Source: Dyadobacter sp. LHD-138
Lineage (GTDB): Bacteria; Bacteroidota; Bacteroidia; Cytophagales; Spirosomataceae
Assembly (NCBI RefSeq): GCF_030929615.1
Contig: NZ_JAVFVU010000030.1
Coordinates: forward strand, 1 to 64,000
Length of the DNA: 64,000 nt
Direction of reading: 5' to 3'
The notes below the pieces were generated by a model that was given only the letters and a program-made list of their open reading frames with translations, had not been told where the DNA came from and made no database searches. This document shows positions 35,662 through 44,776 of the stretch, one piece after another (within the stretch, counting starts at the first letter, position 1; each line of letters opens with the position of its first letter). A program made the position numbers and the translations under genes.

Positions 35662-36615
35662 GTGGAAAACAGACTTGCTACAAAATTCCGGAATGTTGGT
35701 CAATATGGCATTTTTCTGGCCTTTGCATTGATTTGTCTGGGTCTGGCGTTGAGTACACCTAAATTTTTTACGCTGTCCAATCTGATGATCATCGGAACCC
35801 AGGTTTCGATCAATGCTTTGCTGGCTTTCGGTGTTACTTTTGTGATCATTACCGGAGGTATTGACCTTTCATTGGGATCGATGGTCGCGGTTGCCGGCGT
35901 TTTGACCGCCACTTTTGCTCATCCGGATACGTATCCGGTTATCGTGCCGATTTTTGCAGGACTAGCCGGAGGACTTATTTTAGGTGCATTTAATGGATTG
36001 GTGATTACAAAGAGCAAGGTCCCTCCCTTTATTGTAACCCTGGGAACGATGACGATTGGGAGAGGACTGGCACTTATTTTGAGTAAAGGCCGGCCAATAT
36101 CTAACCTTTCAGATACATTCAATTTCATTGGAGGAGGTACCATTTTTGGGATTCCGTTTCCTATTGTTATTCTTATTCTCGCTTTTATTGGCTGTTCTGT
36201 CATTTTGAACAAAACCATTTTAGGACGTTACATGTATGCCGTTGGCGGTAATGAGCCTGCCGCTCGTGCGTCGGGCATTCGGGTTAACCGAGTGAAAATG
36301 TGGGTTTATACAATCTGCGGACTGCTTTCAGCTATGGGCGGAATTTTGCTGACCTCCAGAATTACAACGGGGCAACCCAACGCCGGAGCAGGATTTGAGC
36401 TGGATGCCATTGCAGCCGCTATTATCGGCGGCACCAGCACTTCGGGTGGAACAGGCACCATGACAGGCACGTTAATAGGCGCTTTGTTGATTGGCGTGAT
36501 CAGTAACAGTCTGGATTTGTTAAATGTGACATCCTATTACCAACAGGTAGTTATGGGAGCGATTATTATCGGCGCCGTGGTTTTGGATAGTATGGGGAAA
36601 GAGAAAGGTGTATAG
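35662..36615 (+). CDS. Ribose-type sugar ABC importer, permease subunit (RbsC-like)
   Basis: The 317-residue integral membrane protein has about nine or ten hydrophobic segments and starts with GTG at 35662. Family signatures include TGGIDLSLGSMVAVAGVL near residue 75, the TLGTMTIGRGLALI stretch, and AIAAAIIGGTSTSGGTGTMTG near 255, which is the EAA-like region of CUT2 permeases that contacts the ATPase. It forms a homodimer in the inner membrane with the tandem ATPase. It lies between the ATPase and binding-protein genes in the conserved order ATPase, permease, binding protein. Confidence 0.95.
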   Translation: MENRLATKFRNVGQYGIFLAFALICLGLALSTPKFFTLSNLMIIGTQVSINALLAFGVTFVIITGGIDLSLGSMVAVAGVLTATFAHPDTYPVIVPIFAGLAGGLILGAFNGLVITKSKVPPFIVTLGTMTIGRGLALILSKGRPISNLSDTFNFIGGGTIFGIPFPIVILILAFIGCSVILNKTILGRYMYAVGGNEPAARASGIRVNRVKMWVYTICGLLSAMGGILLTSRITTGQPNAGAGFELDAIAAAIIGGTSTSGGTGTMTGTLIGALLIGVISNSLDLLNVTSYYQQVVMGAIIIGAVVLDSMGKEKGV

Positions 36616-36672
36616 ATAATGTTTGCAATTTTTCTGAAAATATAAACAGATATTGTTGAAAATAAATCAATT

Positions 36673-37617
36673 ATGAAACTGAATTCAATTTATGCCTTTG
36701 TACTTTTCGCCGCTGTTTTAACGAGCTGTAATCAAGCAAAAACCAACGAATCGGGAAAAGAAAGTGCGGATAAAAAACTTGTGATCGGCGCAACGATGTT
36801 GAGTATGCAAAATGAGTTTGTCGTCAATGTCAGTGATCAGATGGAGGCGAAAGCGAAAGAGCTGGGCGTAGAACTGATCACGGTAGATGCGGAAAGATCC
36901 GCTTTAAAGCAGGTTGAGCAGGTGGAAAGTTTTATCGCTCAGGGCGTAGACGCGATCGTCATGAATCCTTGTGAAGTTGAAGCAAGCTCTCCGGCGGTTA
37001 AATTAGCAATGGATGCTAAAATTCCGATTATTAATGTCAACTCGGAAACCACCGCGAAACCAACGGCTTTTGTGGGATCCGATGACACTGAGTCGGCGCG
37101 GATTGCGATGAAGTATATTGTGGAAAAACTGGGTGGAAAGGGTAATGTGATCATGATGCATGGCTACATGGGTCAGGCTGCACAGATTAAAAGAGATAAG
37201 GGAGCGAAAGAAATATTAAAAGCGAATCCGGGCCTGACGCTTCTGGCAGAGCAATCCGGGGAGTGGGACCGGGCGAAAGCGATGTCTTTGACGGAGAACT
37301 GGATCCAGTCTTTCGGCCCTAAGATCAACGCTATTTTTGCGCAAAACGATGAGATGGGACTAGGCGTCGTAAAAGCACTAGAAGCTGCCGGACTTAAAAA
37401 CAAGATCATCGTGGTCAGTATCGATGCGATACCGGATGCATTACAGGCGGTAAAAAAAGGTGCATTGGATGCAACGGTGTACCAAAATGCAAAACAGCAG
37501 GGTGGTACCGCGATTGAAACAGCCGTAAAAGCGGCAAAAGGTTCAACCTTTGAAAAAGAAGTTTTAATTCCTTTCCAATTGGTTACGAAAGAGAATTTGG
37601 GTGCGTTTTTGAAATAG
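36673..37617 (+). CDS. Ribose-type sugar ABC importer, substrate-binding lipoprotein (RbsB-like)
   Basis: The 314-residue protein has a lipobox (VLTSC, Cys19), so it is tethered in the periplasm rather than free. The type I periplasmic binding protein fold is clear: KLVIGATMLSMQNEFVVNVS, GVDAIVMNPCEVEASSPAV, IPIINVNSETT, AIFAQNDEMGLGVVKALEAAG and IPDALQAVKKGALDATVYQN. DAIVMNPCEVEA and the NVNSE strand lie at the sugar pocket. The ligand is probably a free monosaccharide or polyol; the sequence does not tell which. It closes the cluster and is followed by a very strong terminator. Confidence 0.94.
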   Translation: MKLNSIYAFVLFAAVLTSCNQAKTNESGKESADKKLVIGATMLSMQNEFVVNVSDQMEAKAKELGVELITVDAERSALKQVEQVESFIAQGVDAIVMNPCEVEASSPAVKLAMDAKIPIINVNSETTAKPTAFVGSDDTESARIAMKYIVEKLGGKGNVIMMHGYMGQAAQIKRDKGAKEILKANPGLTLLAEQSGEWDRAKAMSLTENWIQSFGPKINAIFAQNDEMGLGVVKALEAAGLKNKIIVVSIDAIPDALQAVKKGALDATVYQNAKQQGGTAIETAVKAAKGSTFEKEVLIPFQLVTKENLGAFLK

Positions 37618-37646
37618 AGGTTAGCAGCTATTGTCCTTACAATATT

Positions 37647-37697
37647 CAATACAATTTTTGATTTGCGATTCGCGAATCAAAAATTGTATTGTTTTTT
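37647..37697 (+). terminator. Strong terminator closing the sugar-catabolic/transport cluster
   Basis: A 21-bp stem (37647-37667 with 37671-37691, one T-G pair) with a 3-nt ATT loop is followed by six T. It is 30 bp after the binding-protein stop codon. Confidence 0.9.
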
Positions 37698-38081
37698 ATA
37701 GGTCTATGCTTTCGAAGAGATCAGTTATCTGGAGGAGAGTGAAAATCATGAAAATCTGATTTTTATTTAAAACGGACGCTTGCGTCATTCCATAAAATTT
37801 AGCCCGATACCCCGATGGAAAAACGATCGGGACTCCTCCGTTTTTTGCTATTTTGACAGGTATATCGATCACGAATAGGGCGCCATCAATCCGTCACAGG
37901 ACCGTTTTAAAGGGATCAGAAGCAATATTTAAAGGTTTGGGAAAGATGTAATAAATGAAATTTTTATTACTATGTATCAAATCAACATATTTTGTAGTTA
38001 AATAGATATCTGCACCTCAGGAATTAAACCTTTCTACCGAAATGGTGTCAGATATATCGTAAACTAAAATTTATCAACAGC
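37698..38081. other. Intergenic region before the DUF4136 gene
   Basis: These 384 bases hold no credible gene. A short hairpin CCCGAT (37803-37808) / ATCGGG (37826-37831) stands near a T-run (37841-37846). The 37900-38080 part is AT-rich and probably contains the promoter. ACATATTTTGTAG near 37986 is close to, but not a full match for, TAnnTTTG. Confidence 0.4.
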
Positions 38082-38654
38082 ATGAAAAGTATAATGAAAG
38101 TGACAAAATCCATTGCGATGATGGTTGTGGCGGGAATAATGATGGTTGCATGTAGCCAGGCACTTCAGACAAGTTACGACTATGATTCTTCTGTAAATCT
38201 TAAGCAGTTTAAAACTTTCAACGTAGAACCTGAACGTAATAACGAACAGGATCCCTTGCTTGGAAGTGAGCTTAACAAAAGAAGATTAAAAGATGCCGTC
38301 GTGGAAGTGATGCAGGCGAAAGGCTATAAATTGGATAACAATCCTGAAATCGTTGTTCGTTTTATGACGGATGTCAAAGATCGTCAGCAGGTACGCTCTA
38401 ACAACATGTATTCGCCGTATATGTGGTGGTATGGTGGTGGAAATAATATCTCTACCTATAACTATCAGGAAAGTCGTTTTATCCTGAATATTTATCAGAG
38501 AAACAGTGACAAGATGATCTGGCAGGGATGGGCTTCGGGGAAAGTGAAAGCACCGACCAAAAAAGATGATCGGGAAACCATGGTAAAAAACACAATGGCG
38601 GATATTTTGAGAACTTTCCCTCAGGCAACTTTGGATACGTATGGTTCAAAATAA
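38082..38654 (+). CDS. DUF4136 lipoprotein
   Basis: The 190-residue protein has a signal with a lipobox (MMVACSQ, Cys near residue 24). The mature domain has the DUF4136 pattern: YDYDSSVNLKQFKTFNV at the start, then RLKDAVVEVMQAKGYKL, and IWQGWASGKVKAPTKKDDRE near the end. A WWYGGGNN segment is typical of Bacteroidota members. The function is unknown; it is an envelope protein, probably facing the periplasm. ATG 38094 is an alternative start. It shares a strong bidirectional terminator with the convergent efflux operon. Confidence 0.9.
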   Translation: MKSIMKVTKSIAMMVVAGIMMVACSQALQTSYDYDSSVNLKQFKTFNVEPERNNEQDPLLGSELNKRRLKDAVVEVMQAKGYKLDNNPEIVVRFMTDVKDRQQVRSNNMYSPYMWWYGGGNNISTYNYQESRFILNIYQRNSDKMIWQGWASGKVKAPTKKDDRETMVKNTMADILRTFPQATLDTYGSK

Positions 38655-38661
38655 AATGTCT

Positions 38662-38720
38662 GATTAAAAACTAAAACAGGTCGGTAGCAATATGTTACCG
38701 ACCTGTTTTAGTTTTTAATC
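38662..38720. terminator. Bidirectional terminator, perfect 25-bp stem
   Basis: Perfect inverted repeat 38662-38686 with 38696-38720 around a 9-nt loop. A-rich left and T-rich right ends make it work in both directions. It separates the DUF4136 gene from the convergent efflux pump gene. Confidence 0.93.
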
Positions 38721-38727
38721 AATCAAA

Positions 38728-41700
38728 TTAATTCGCCTTGGCTGTCATTTTGGGCGTGGCTTCCAGTACCTGACCGTTACGGAATTCTTCGGAAGCTTTT
38801 TTGACGATTGGATCTCCTTCATGCAGATCTCCAAAAACTTCAACCAGCGTATCTACGACCGTTCCTCTTTTCACGGTTACCCACTCTGCTTTATTATCTT
38901 TCTGACGGATTACAAAAACCTGTTCGCTCGAACTTACAACAGACGTTGTGGGTACAAAGAGTGTTTTGGAAGTCCGCTCGGTATTTAACTGAACTTGCGC
39001 GTACATCCCGGCTTTCAAATCGCGGGCGCTGTTATCCACATCAAATTCGGTCATCATGGAACGGTTTGCTTCTGACAAACTCCTTGAACTTCTTGCATAA
39101 GTGGCTTTGTATTGCTTTTCCGGACTGGCTGTCACTGTAAATGTTACAGATCCTTTGTCGGGAATGGCACCTGTCAGATTTTCGGGAATCGCCATGGTGA
39201 GACGTAATTTGGTATTGTCTTCCAAAACAAATAAAGGTTTTGAGCCGCTTTCACCAGGCCCAACCAAAGCGCCGGGACTGATATTTCTTTCTGTGATAAT
39301 ACCGTTAAAAGGAGCCGTGATGGTCAGATATCTTGCCAGCTCAGATTTGGAATCCATGTGTGAGCGCGCAGCCTGCACATTTCCTCTGGCAACGGCTGTC
39401 GCAGAACTGTCCGTTAAAACCCTTGCATGGGCAATATCCAGTTCGTTCAAAGAAACGGCGCCTTTGGTTTTATTCGTGCGCAATAGCCGGTTATATGTAT
39501 TACCACTGATCTGGTATTTCGTTGTGATTTCGCTTAGCGTGGCTTCCGCGGCAATAAGCTGTGCTTTGGCCTGGCTCAGTTCTGACAAAACTTCCGGTGC
39601 TTCCAACATGGCCAGTACCTGTCCTTTTGTTACCATTGAGCCGCGGTCAACCTGTACTGTTTTAATGAAACCCTTCACTTTCGGATGAATATTGACTTTA
39701 TTCCAGGGCATCAGTTCTCCTGGCAGGGCCATTTTTTTCGAAGGTTGCAGGCTTTGTACATAAGTTAGTTCTGTCGTTTGGGGCTCCGCTGGCTTCTCTT
39801 CGGATTTCTTTTCAGTTTCGGCGGCTGAATTGCAGGAAACAAAAGCAACGGAGGCAACAATAAGTATGATGAATGATTTGATCGTGTTCATGGATAGGGA
39901 CGGTTGAAGTTTTTTACGGAAGAAATTACTTTCAGGATCTTCTGGATCCAGGGAGACGGAATGGACGCTGGCTTTTCTTTGAACCAGGGTAAATACCGCA
40001 GGAAGGATCAGCAGGGAGGCGAGGGTAGAGGCAATCAGGCCACCGATAACGGCCTGGCCAAGCGGAGCAATCTGGTCGCCGCCTTCTCCCAAACCGGAGG
40101 CCATGGGAACCATCCCGGCGATCATCGCGATACTGGTCATCAGGATTGGACGGATCCGGCTTCCTGCGGCAAGTGTCACGGCTTTGTCTGCATCGCCCAG
40201 TTCGAGCCGTAGGTTTTCCGCATTGGTTACCATCAAAATAGCATTTGCAACGGATACCCCGACAGACATGATCAGACCCATATAGGATTGCAGGTTCAGG
40301 GTCGCGCCGGTAATCAATAACAAGCCGATTGAACCAACCACCACCGCGGGAATTGTTGAAAGTACCACCAGCGAAAGTTTGAACGATTGATACGTTGCAG
40401 CCAAAAGCAGGAACATGATTACAACCGCGATCATTAGCCCGGTTTGTAAACTGGACAATGTTTCAGTCAGCAAATTCGACTGGCCTTTCAACTCAACCAA
40501 CACACCGCGCGGAGGTTCTCCGGCGTCTTTGATTGCTTTGGTAACGGCTTTTGTAGCCTTACCCAGGTCTATTTTTTGAAGGTTAGCAGTGATCGTTACC
40601 AAGCGGTTCGGACCTGCCCGATCATACTCTCCCGGGGTTGTTTTCTCTGCAAAAGTCGCTACATCGGCCAGTAGTGGGTTGCTGACTCCGGTTTTTAAAG
40701 GTATGGTTCCAATATCGTCAACCGAGGTCATCTGATGTTCAGGAATCTGCACCTGTACCTGATACGCGAGCCCTTTTGCATCATCGAGCCATAAGTTTTT
40801 ATCCGTAAAGCGGCTGGACGAGGTGGCCGCCACCATGGATCTGGCCACCTGCGTAGAGGTTATGCCCAATTGTCCGGCTCTTTCACGGTCAATCGTAACA
40901 GCCAGGATCGGATATTCCAATGGCTGTGCAATCTGAATATCACGTAGGAATGGGATATGTTTCATTTCGGCTTGAATTTTCTTGGCAAATCGTCCGGCCT
41001 CTTCCACATCTTTCGCTGCGACACTGACTTCAATGGGTGTAGAAGATCCCTGGCTCATGATTTTATCGACAAGCTCAATGGGCTCGAATGAAATTTTTAA
41101 TTTAGGCAGTTCTTTGCCGATTCTCTCCCGTAAACGTTCTTTCAGCGCATCCATTTGAACCGGAAAATCTTCATGTAGAGAAACCTGCAACACCGCCTCA
41201 TGCGGGCCGCTGTTGAAAACGAAAATATTGGATGTACCATAACTTGAAGGTACCGTCCCGACATAGGCAGACGAGATTTCAACATGCTCCTTTCCCACCT
41301 CAGATTTGATCAGATCAAGTACTTTCAGTGTTGCTTCTTCCGTACGTTCCACACGTGTTCCGTCGGCAATTCTCAGACGCATCTGGAATTGATGACTGTT
41401 CGCTTTTGGCAGAATATCAGTCCCGATAAAAAGAAAACCTCCGATAATTAATACAACAGTGCCAACCAGATAAACGGGAACAACCAGTTTGCCCTTCGAC
41501 ATGATACCAGAAAGCACTTTTAGATATTTTAGTTTGAACTTCTCAAAACCGGTCGGAGGAAGTGATGGATGATCGCCTTCTTCAATGACGTCATGAATTT
41601 CTTGCGCATCCAATGCCAGCGTGGGTGCTTCATGTTTGGGATGATCTTTTAGTAACCAGTTCGCTAAAACCGGAACCAGCGTCTGTGAAAGTAAAAATGA

Positions 41701-43119
41701 AGCAATCATGGCAAAACCTACGGCCAGCGAAAGCGGTAAAAACATCCCTCTCGGAATACCACTCATCACAAACGAAGGCGCAAATACGGCGAGAATAGCC
41801 AGCAAAATCAGGAATTCAGGGAAGGCAATTTCCTTACAGGCATCCCAAATCGCCTGCTCTTTCGGTTTACCCATTTCCTGATGCTGGTGAATATTTTCAA
41901 TGGTAACCGTCGCCTGATCCACCAGAACCCCAATGGCCAGCGCCAGACCACTTAACGTCATGATGTTGATCGTCTGCCCAAAAAGATTCATAAGAATCAC
42001 CGCCGAAAGAATGGAGATGGGAATTGTTACGACCACAATAATCACGCTGCGCCAATCTCGCAGGAAAAGTAAAACCATTAAACCTGTCAGCAAGGCACCC
42101 AGAATACCTTCGGTTATCAAACTTTTCAGGGAGTTGGTAACGTAAACCGACTGGTCAAATTCATAGGAAATTTTCACATCTTCCGGAACGGCGTTTCTCA
42201 GCTGAGGAAGGGCTGCCCGGATGTTATTTACAACATCCAGCGTAGATGCATCCGATTTTTTGACCACAGGAATATACACGGCGCGTCGCCCGTTGATCAA
42301 CGCATAACTTACGGTCACGTCAGCGCCATCTTCCACTGTACCCACATCGCGAACAAACACGGTAGGGCCGGCTCCGACGCGAATCGGAATGTTTAGGAAA
42401 TCTTCCGGTTTCTTGATCAATGAGTTGACAGGCGTCATCAGTGTTTTATCGCCCATCCGGATGTTTCCCGCCGGTGAAGGCTGGTTATTGGTCACAATGG
42501 ATTTGATGATTTCTTCCGGTGTCAAATGATAACTTCTGATTCTTTCCGGATCTACACGGATGACGATCGTGCGCTGGTTTCCACCAAAAGGCGGAGGACT
42601 CGATACGCCTTCAATTCTTGAAAACATCGGACGAACGCGGGATGAAGCAAAATCCTGGATTTCGTTCAGCGATCTTGACTTGCTTTCAAATACCATTTGT
42701 CCGATAGGTACCGAACTGGCATCAAAGCGAACAACCTGCGGCGGTACAGTACCCTCGGGCATATACGCTTTGGCCCGGGACACGTTATTGGCGACCTCGG
42801 CGGCGGCCTGCGCCATATCGGTTCCTGGATAAAATGAAAGTTTGATCAGCGAAAGTCCCTGGATCGTTTTGACATCGACATCGCGGATACCGGAAACATA
42901 AAGAAAGTGATCCTGATAACGGGTCGCGATGAAGCCATCCATCTGGTCGGGTGCCATACCACCATAGGGCTGGACCACGTAAATTGTTGGTAAATCCAGA
43001 TTTGGGAAAATATCGACAGGGATGCTCCGGATCGAAAGAATGGAGAAAAACAGGATGCCAATCACAACCACCACAATGGAAATGGGTTGTCTCAAGGCTG
43101 TTCGAATGAGTTGATACAT
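38728..43119 (-). CDS. RND efflux pump fused in frame to its periplasmic adaptor
   Basis: One frame of 1463 codons. Residues 1 to about 1060 are a complete RND permease: TM1 at 12-30, the periplasmic porter domains, the TM2-6 bundle at about 335-490, a TM8-12 bundle at about 880-1035, and a TM4 proton-relay Asp D401 (GVLVDQATVTIEN, where AcrB has two Asp). Residues 1077-1463 are a complete HlyD/AcrA-type adaptor (lipoyl halves ELMPWNKVNIHPKVKGFI and APFNGIITERNISPGA, hairpin, then beta-barrel). M1077 opens a signal-like segment with a lipobox (FVSC, Cys1096), as if once a separate gene starting at 39891. Either a true fusion or two overlapping products are possible. A TolC-family gene lies 28 bp upstream. 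Confidence 0.85.
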   Translation of the reverse strand: MYQLIRTALRQPISIVVVVIGILFFSILSIRSIPVDIFPNLDLPTIYVVQPYGGMAPDQMDGFIATRYQDHFLYVSGIRDVDVKTIQGLSLIKLSFYPGTDMAQAAAEVANNVSRAKAYMPEGTVPPQVVRFDASSVPIGQMVFESKSRSLNEIQDFASSRVRPMFSRIEGVSSPPPFGGNQRTIVIRVDPERIRSYHLTPEEIIKSIVTNNQPSPAGNIRMGDKTLMTPVNSLIKKPEDFLNIPIRVGAGPTVFVRDVGTVEDGADVTVSYALINGRRAVYIPVVKKSDASTLDVVNNIRAALPQLRNAVPEDVKISYEFDQSVYVTNSLKSLITEGILGALLTGLMVLLFLRDWRSVIIVVVTIPISILSAVILMNLFGQTINIMTLSGLALAIGVLVDQATVTIENIHQHQEMGKPKEQAIWDACKEIAFPEFLILLAILAVFAPSFVMSGIPRGMFLPLSLAVGFAMIASFLLSQTLVPVLANWLLKDHPKHEAPTLALDAQEIHDVIEEGDHPSLPPTGFEKFKLKYLKVLSGIMSKGKLVVPVYLVGTVVLIIGGFLFIGTDILPKANSHQFQMRLRIADGTRVERTEEATLKVLDLIKSEVGKEHVEISSAYVGTVPSSYGTSNIFVFNSGPHEAVLQVSLHEDFPVQMDALKERLRERIGKELPKLKISFEPIELVDKIMSQGSSTPIEVSVAAKDVEEAGRFAKKIQAEMKHIPFLRDIQIAQPLEYPILAVTIDRERAGQLGITSTQVARSMVAATSSSRFTDKNLWLDDAKGLAYQVQVQIPEHQMTSVDDIGTIPLKTGVSNPLLADVATFAEKTTPGEYDRAGPNRLVTITANLQKIDLGKATKAVTKAIKDAGEPPRGVLVELKGQSNLLTETLSSLQTGLMIAVVIMFLLLAATYQSFKLSLVVLSTIPAVVVGSIGLLLITGATLNLQSYMGLIMSVGVSVANAILMVTNAENLRLELGDADKAVTLAAGSRIRPILMTSIAMIAGMVPMASGLGEGGDQIAPLGQAVIGGLIASTLASLLILPAVFTLVQRKASVHSVSLDPEDPESNFFRKKLQPSLSMNTIKSFIILIVASVAFVSCNSAAETEKKSEEKPAEPQTTELTYVQSLQPSKKMALPGELMPWNKVNIHPKVKGFIKTVQVDRGSMVTKGQVLAMLEAPEVLSELSQAKAQLIAAEATLSEITTKYQISGNTYNRLLRTNKTKGAVSLNELDIAHARVLTDSSATAVARGNVQAARSHMDSKSELARYLTITAPFNGIITERNISPGALVGPGESGSKPLFVLEDNTKLRLTMAIPENLTGAIPDKGSVTFTVTASPEKQYKATYARSSRSLSEANRSMMTEFDVDNSARDLKAGMYAQVQLNTERTSKTLFVPTTSVVSSSEQVFVIRQKDNKAEWVTVKRGTVVDTLVEVFGDLHEGDPIVKKASEEFRNGQVLEATPKMTAKAN

Positions 43120-43147
43120 AAGCTTTAAATCTAATGAAAGGGGGCGG

Positions 43148-44539
43148 TTAGTTTAATTGGTTCAAGAATAATGAAAGGTCTCCGGCGGCGGCGGCTCTCA
43201 TCAGCAATGCCCGCCAGGCATTACCATTGGTTATGAATTTGTCGACTTCGGCACGGTTCAGTGTGGTGACACTTTGGGCAAGGGTGAATAAGTCGGTTAA
43301 TCCGCTTTCATATCGTGCTTCTGCCTGATCAAAAGCTTTTTGCGCAGCATGTAGTTGCACGGGCGTAAGCCTGGCCTGTTCCAACGAAAGTTCAAACTGC
43401 ATTTCGGCCTCTCTGGTCTGGCGGTCTAGTTGAAGTTTTTGCGTATTGAAAATTTCTTTGAAACGTTCTACCTGAAATTGTTCCGCCTTGTAATCGTTTC
43501 GTACGCGCAGAATATTGGTTAAATTCCAACGGGTTGAAATGCCAAATAAGTAATTGTAAACCTGATAACTAACGCCGCTTCCGAAATCGGTCCGGTAAGC
43601 GTCGGTTTTATTAGACACGCCGGAACCTCTTCCCCAGCCGGCTGCCGTTAAGGAAACGGAGGGGAGAAATGATTTACGAACGGCCTGACTTCTGGCATAG
43701 GACGCATCGATCTGAGCCTGAGAAAAAACCAGTGACGGGTTTTTCATGAATCCCGGGGCCGTATTCATGGCTGTCGGAAGATGCGAATAAAACCGCATCG
43801 TATCGACCTGGATGTTGTCTTCCAGGTGACCGCTTAATTCGGATAGACGAAGGCGCTGTACTTTTTCGGCTCTGCTGCTTTCCAGTAATAACAACCGCGC
43901 CTTTGCATATTCTGCACTGGCAAGCGAGCTGTCAACGCCCGGACGCATGCCTGAACCAACAGCCGCATCGGTAACCTGTTTGAAAACCAGTGCTCTGTCG
44001 AGGTTTTGCTGTTGTGCTTCAACTAGCTTCTGGTTGATCAAAAGAACAAGATAAGCATCCACGATTTTAACCTGATGCTGAAAAAGCTCATTTTCATAAT
44101 CAGCCTTGCTGCGGTCGATATCGGCTTTGGCAGCTTTTACATTGGCATTTACCTTGCCAAAATTGAAAACTTTCCAATCGACCAGCGCCGTTGTCGAACT
44201 TCCGAAAACACCTTTGTAAATGTTCTCCTGCCGGATTCCGCCGGAAGGGGACAAGGCGCTGCCTTCATTTGGTAAAAAAGCCCCGGTGACACTATTGTTT
44301 GTAGCAAAAGTGTACTGATCCTGAATGATCAGCGATGGTAAGTAATCCGTTTTGGCAGACTTAATCCTGCTTTCGGCGCCATGGATCTCGGCTTGCTTTG
44401 ATTTCAGAAAAGGATAGTTTTGTTTACCTTCTTCCAGAATTTGCTGCAAAGTAATCTTTTGTGCGGAGGTCTGATGGCTTATTGAGAGCGCCGACAGGCT
44501 CAGAAATAAGCACAGATAATGACTTTTTAAAGACAACAT
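43148..44539 (-). CDS. TolC-family outer membrane efflux protein
   Basis: The 463-residue protein starts at ATG 44539 with a signal peptide (SHYLCLFLSLSALSIS, cleavage near TSAQ-K); the frame extends 66 bases upstream without similarity. The mature protein has the two-fold repeated coiled-coil/beta-strand plan of outer membrane factors, with LEEGKQNYPFLKSKQAEI and TDYLPSLIIQDQYTFAT near the start and YESGLTDLFTLAQSVTTLNR near the end. It forms the outer-membrane channel of a tripartite RND system. It is the first gene of the operon, followed by the fused pump-adaptor gene. The operon is divergent from a two-component system. Confidence 0.93.
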   Translation of the reverse strand: MLSLKSHYLCLFLSLSALSISHQTSAQKITLQQILEEGKQNYPFLKSKQAEIHGAESRIKSAKTDYLPSLIIQDQYTFATNNSVTGAFLPNEGSALSPSGGIRQENIYKGVFGSSTTALVDWKVFNFGKVNANVKAAKADIDRSKADYENELFQHQVKIVDAYLVLLINQKLVEAQQQNLDRALVFKQVTDAAVGSGMRPGVDSSLASAEYAKARLLLLESSRAEKVQRLRLSELSGHLEDNIQVDTMRFYSHLPTAMNTAPGFMKNPSLVFSQAQIDASYARSQAVRKSFLPSVSLTAAGWGRGSGVSNKTDAYRTDFGSGVSYQVYNYLFGISTRWNLTNILRVRNDYKAEQFQVERFKEIFNTQKLQLDRQTREAEMQFELSLEQARLTPVQLHAAQKAFDQAEARYESGLTDLFTLAQSVTTLNRAEVDKFITNGNAWRALLMRAAAAGDLSLFLNQLN

Positions 44540-44745
44540 TTTTTTGATTTTGACATGATAATGAATTTTTAGAAAAGGGAATTGGTGTGAACGTTGATAG
44601 TACATGGGGATAGGAGATGATTACTAACAAAGAAATTTTAAACGAAACTAAAGGGCAATTCTGGAAACATTTGGGAATGCCAGAGAATCAGTCATCTATA
44701 TTTTAAGAAATACCAGATTTCCTAAATATTTCCAATATCTCCGGC

Positions 44746-44753
44746 TAGTTTTG
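44746..44753 (+). promoter_or_regulatory. Candidate -7 promoter element of the two-component system
   Basis: TAGTTTTG matches TAnnTTTG, 23 bp before the response-regulator ATG. The 237-bp divergent region between the efflux operon and these regulators is the natural place for response-regulator sites. Confidence 0.45.
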
Positions 44754-44776
44754 TCGATCAAATACCAATGCTGTAA

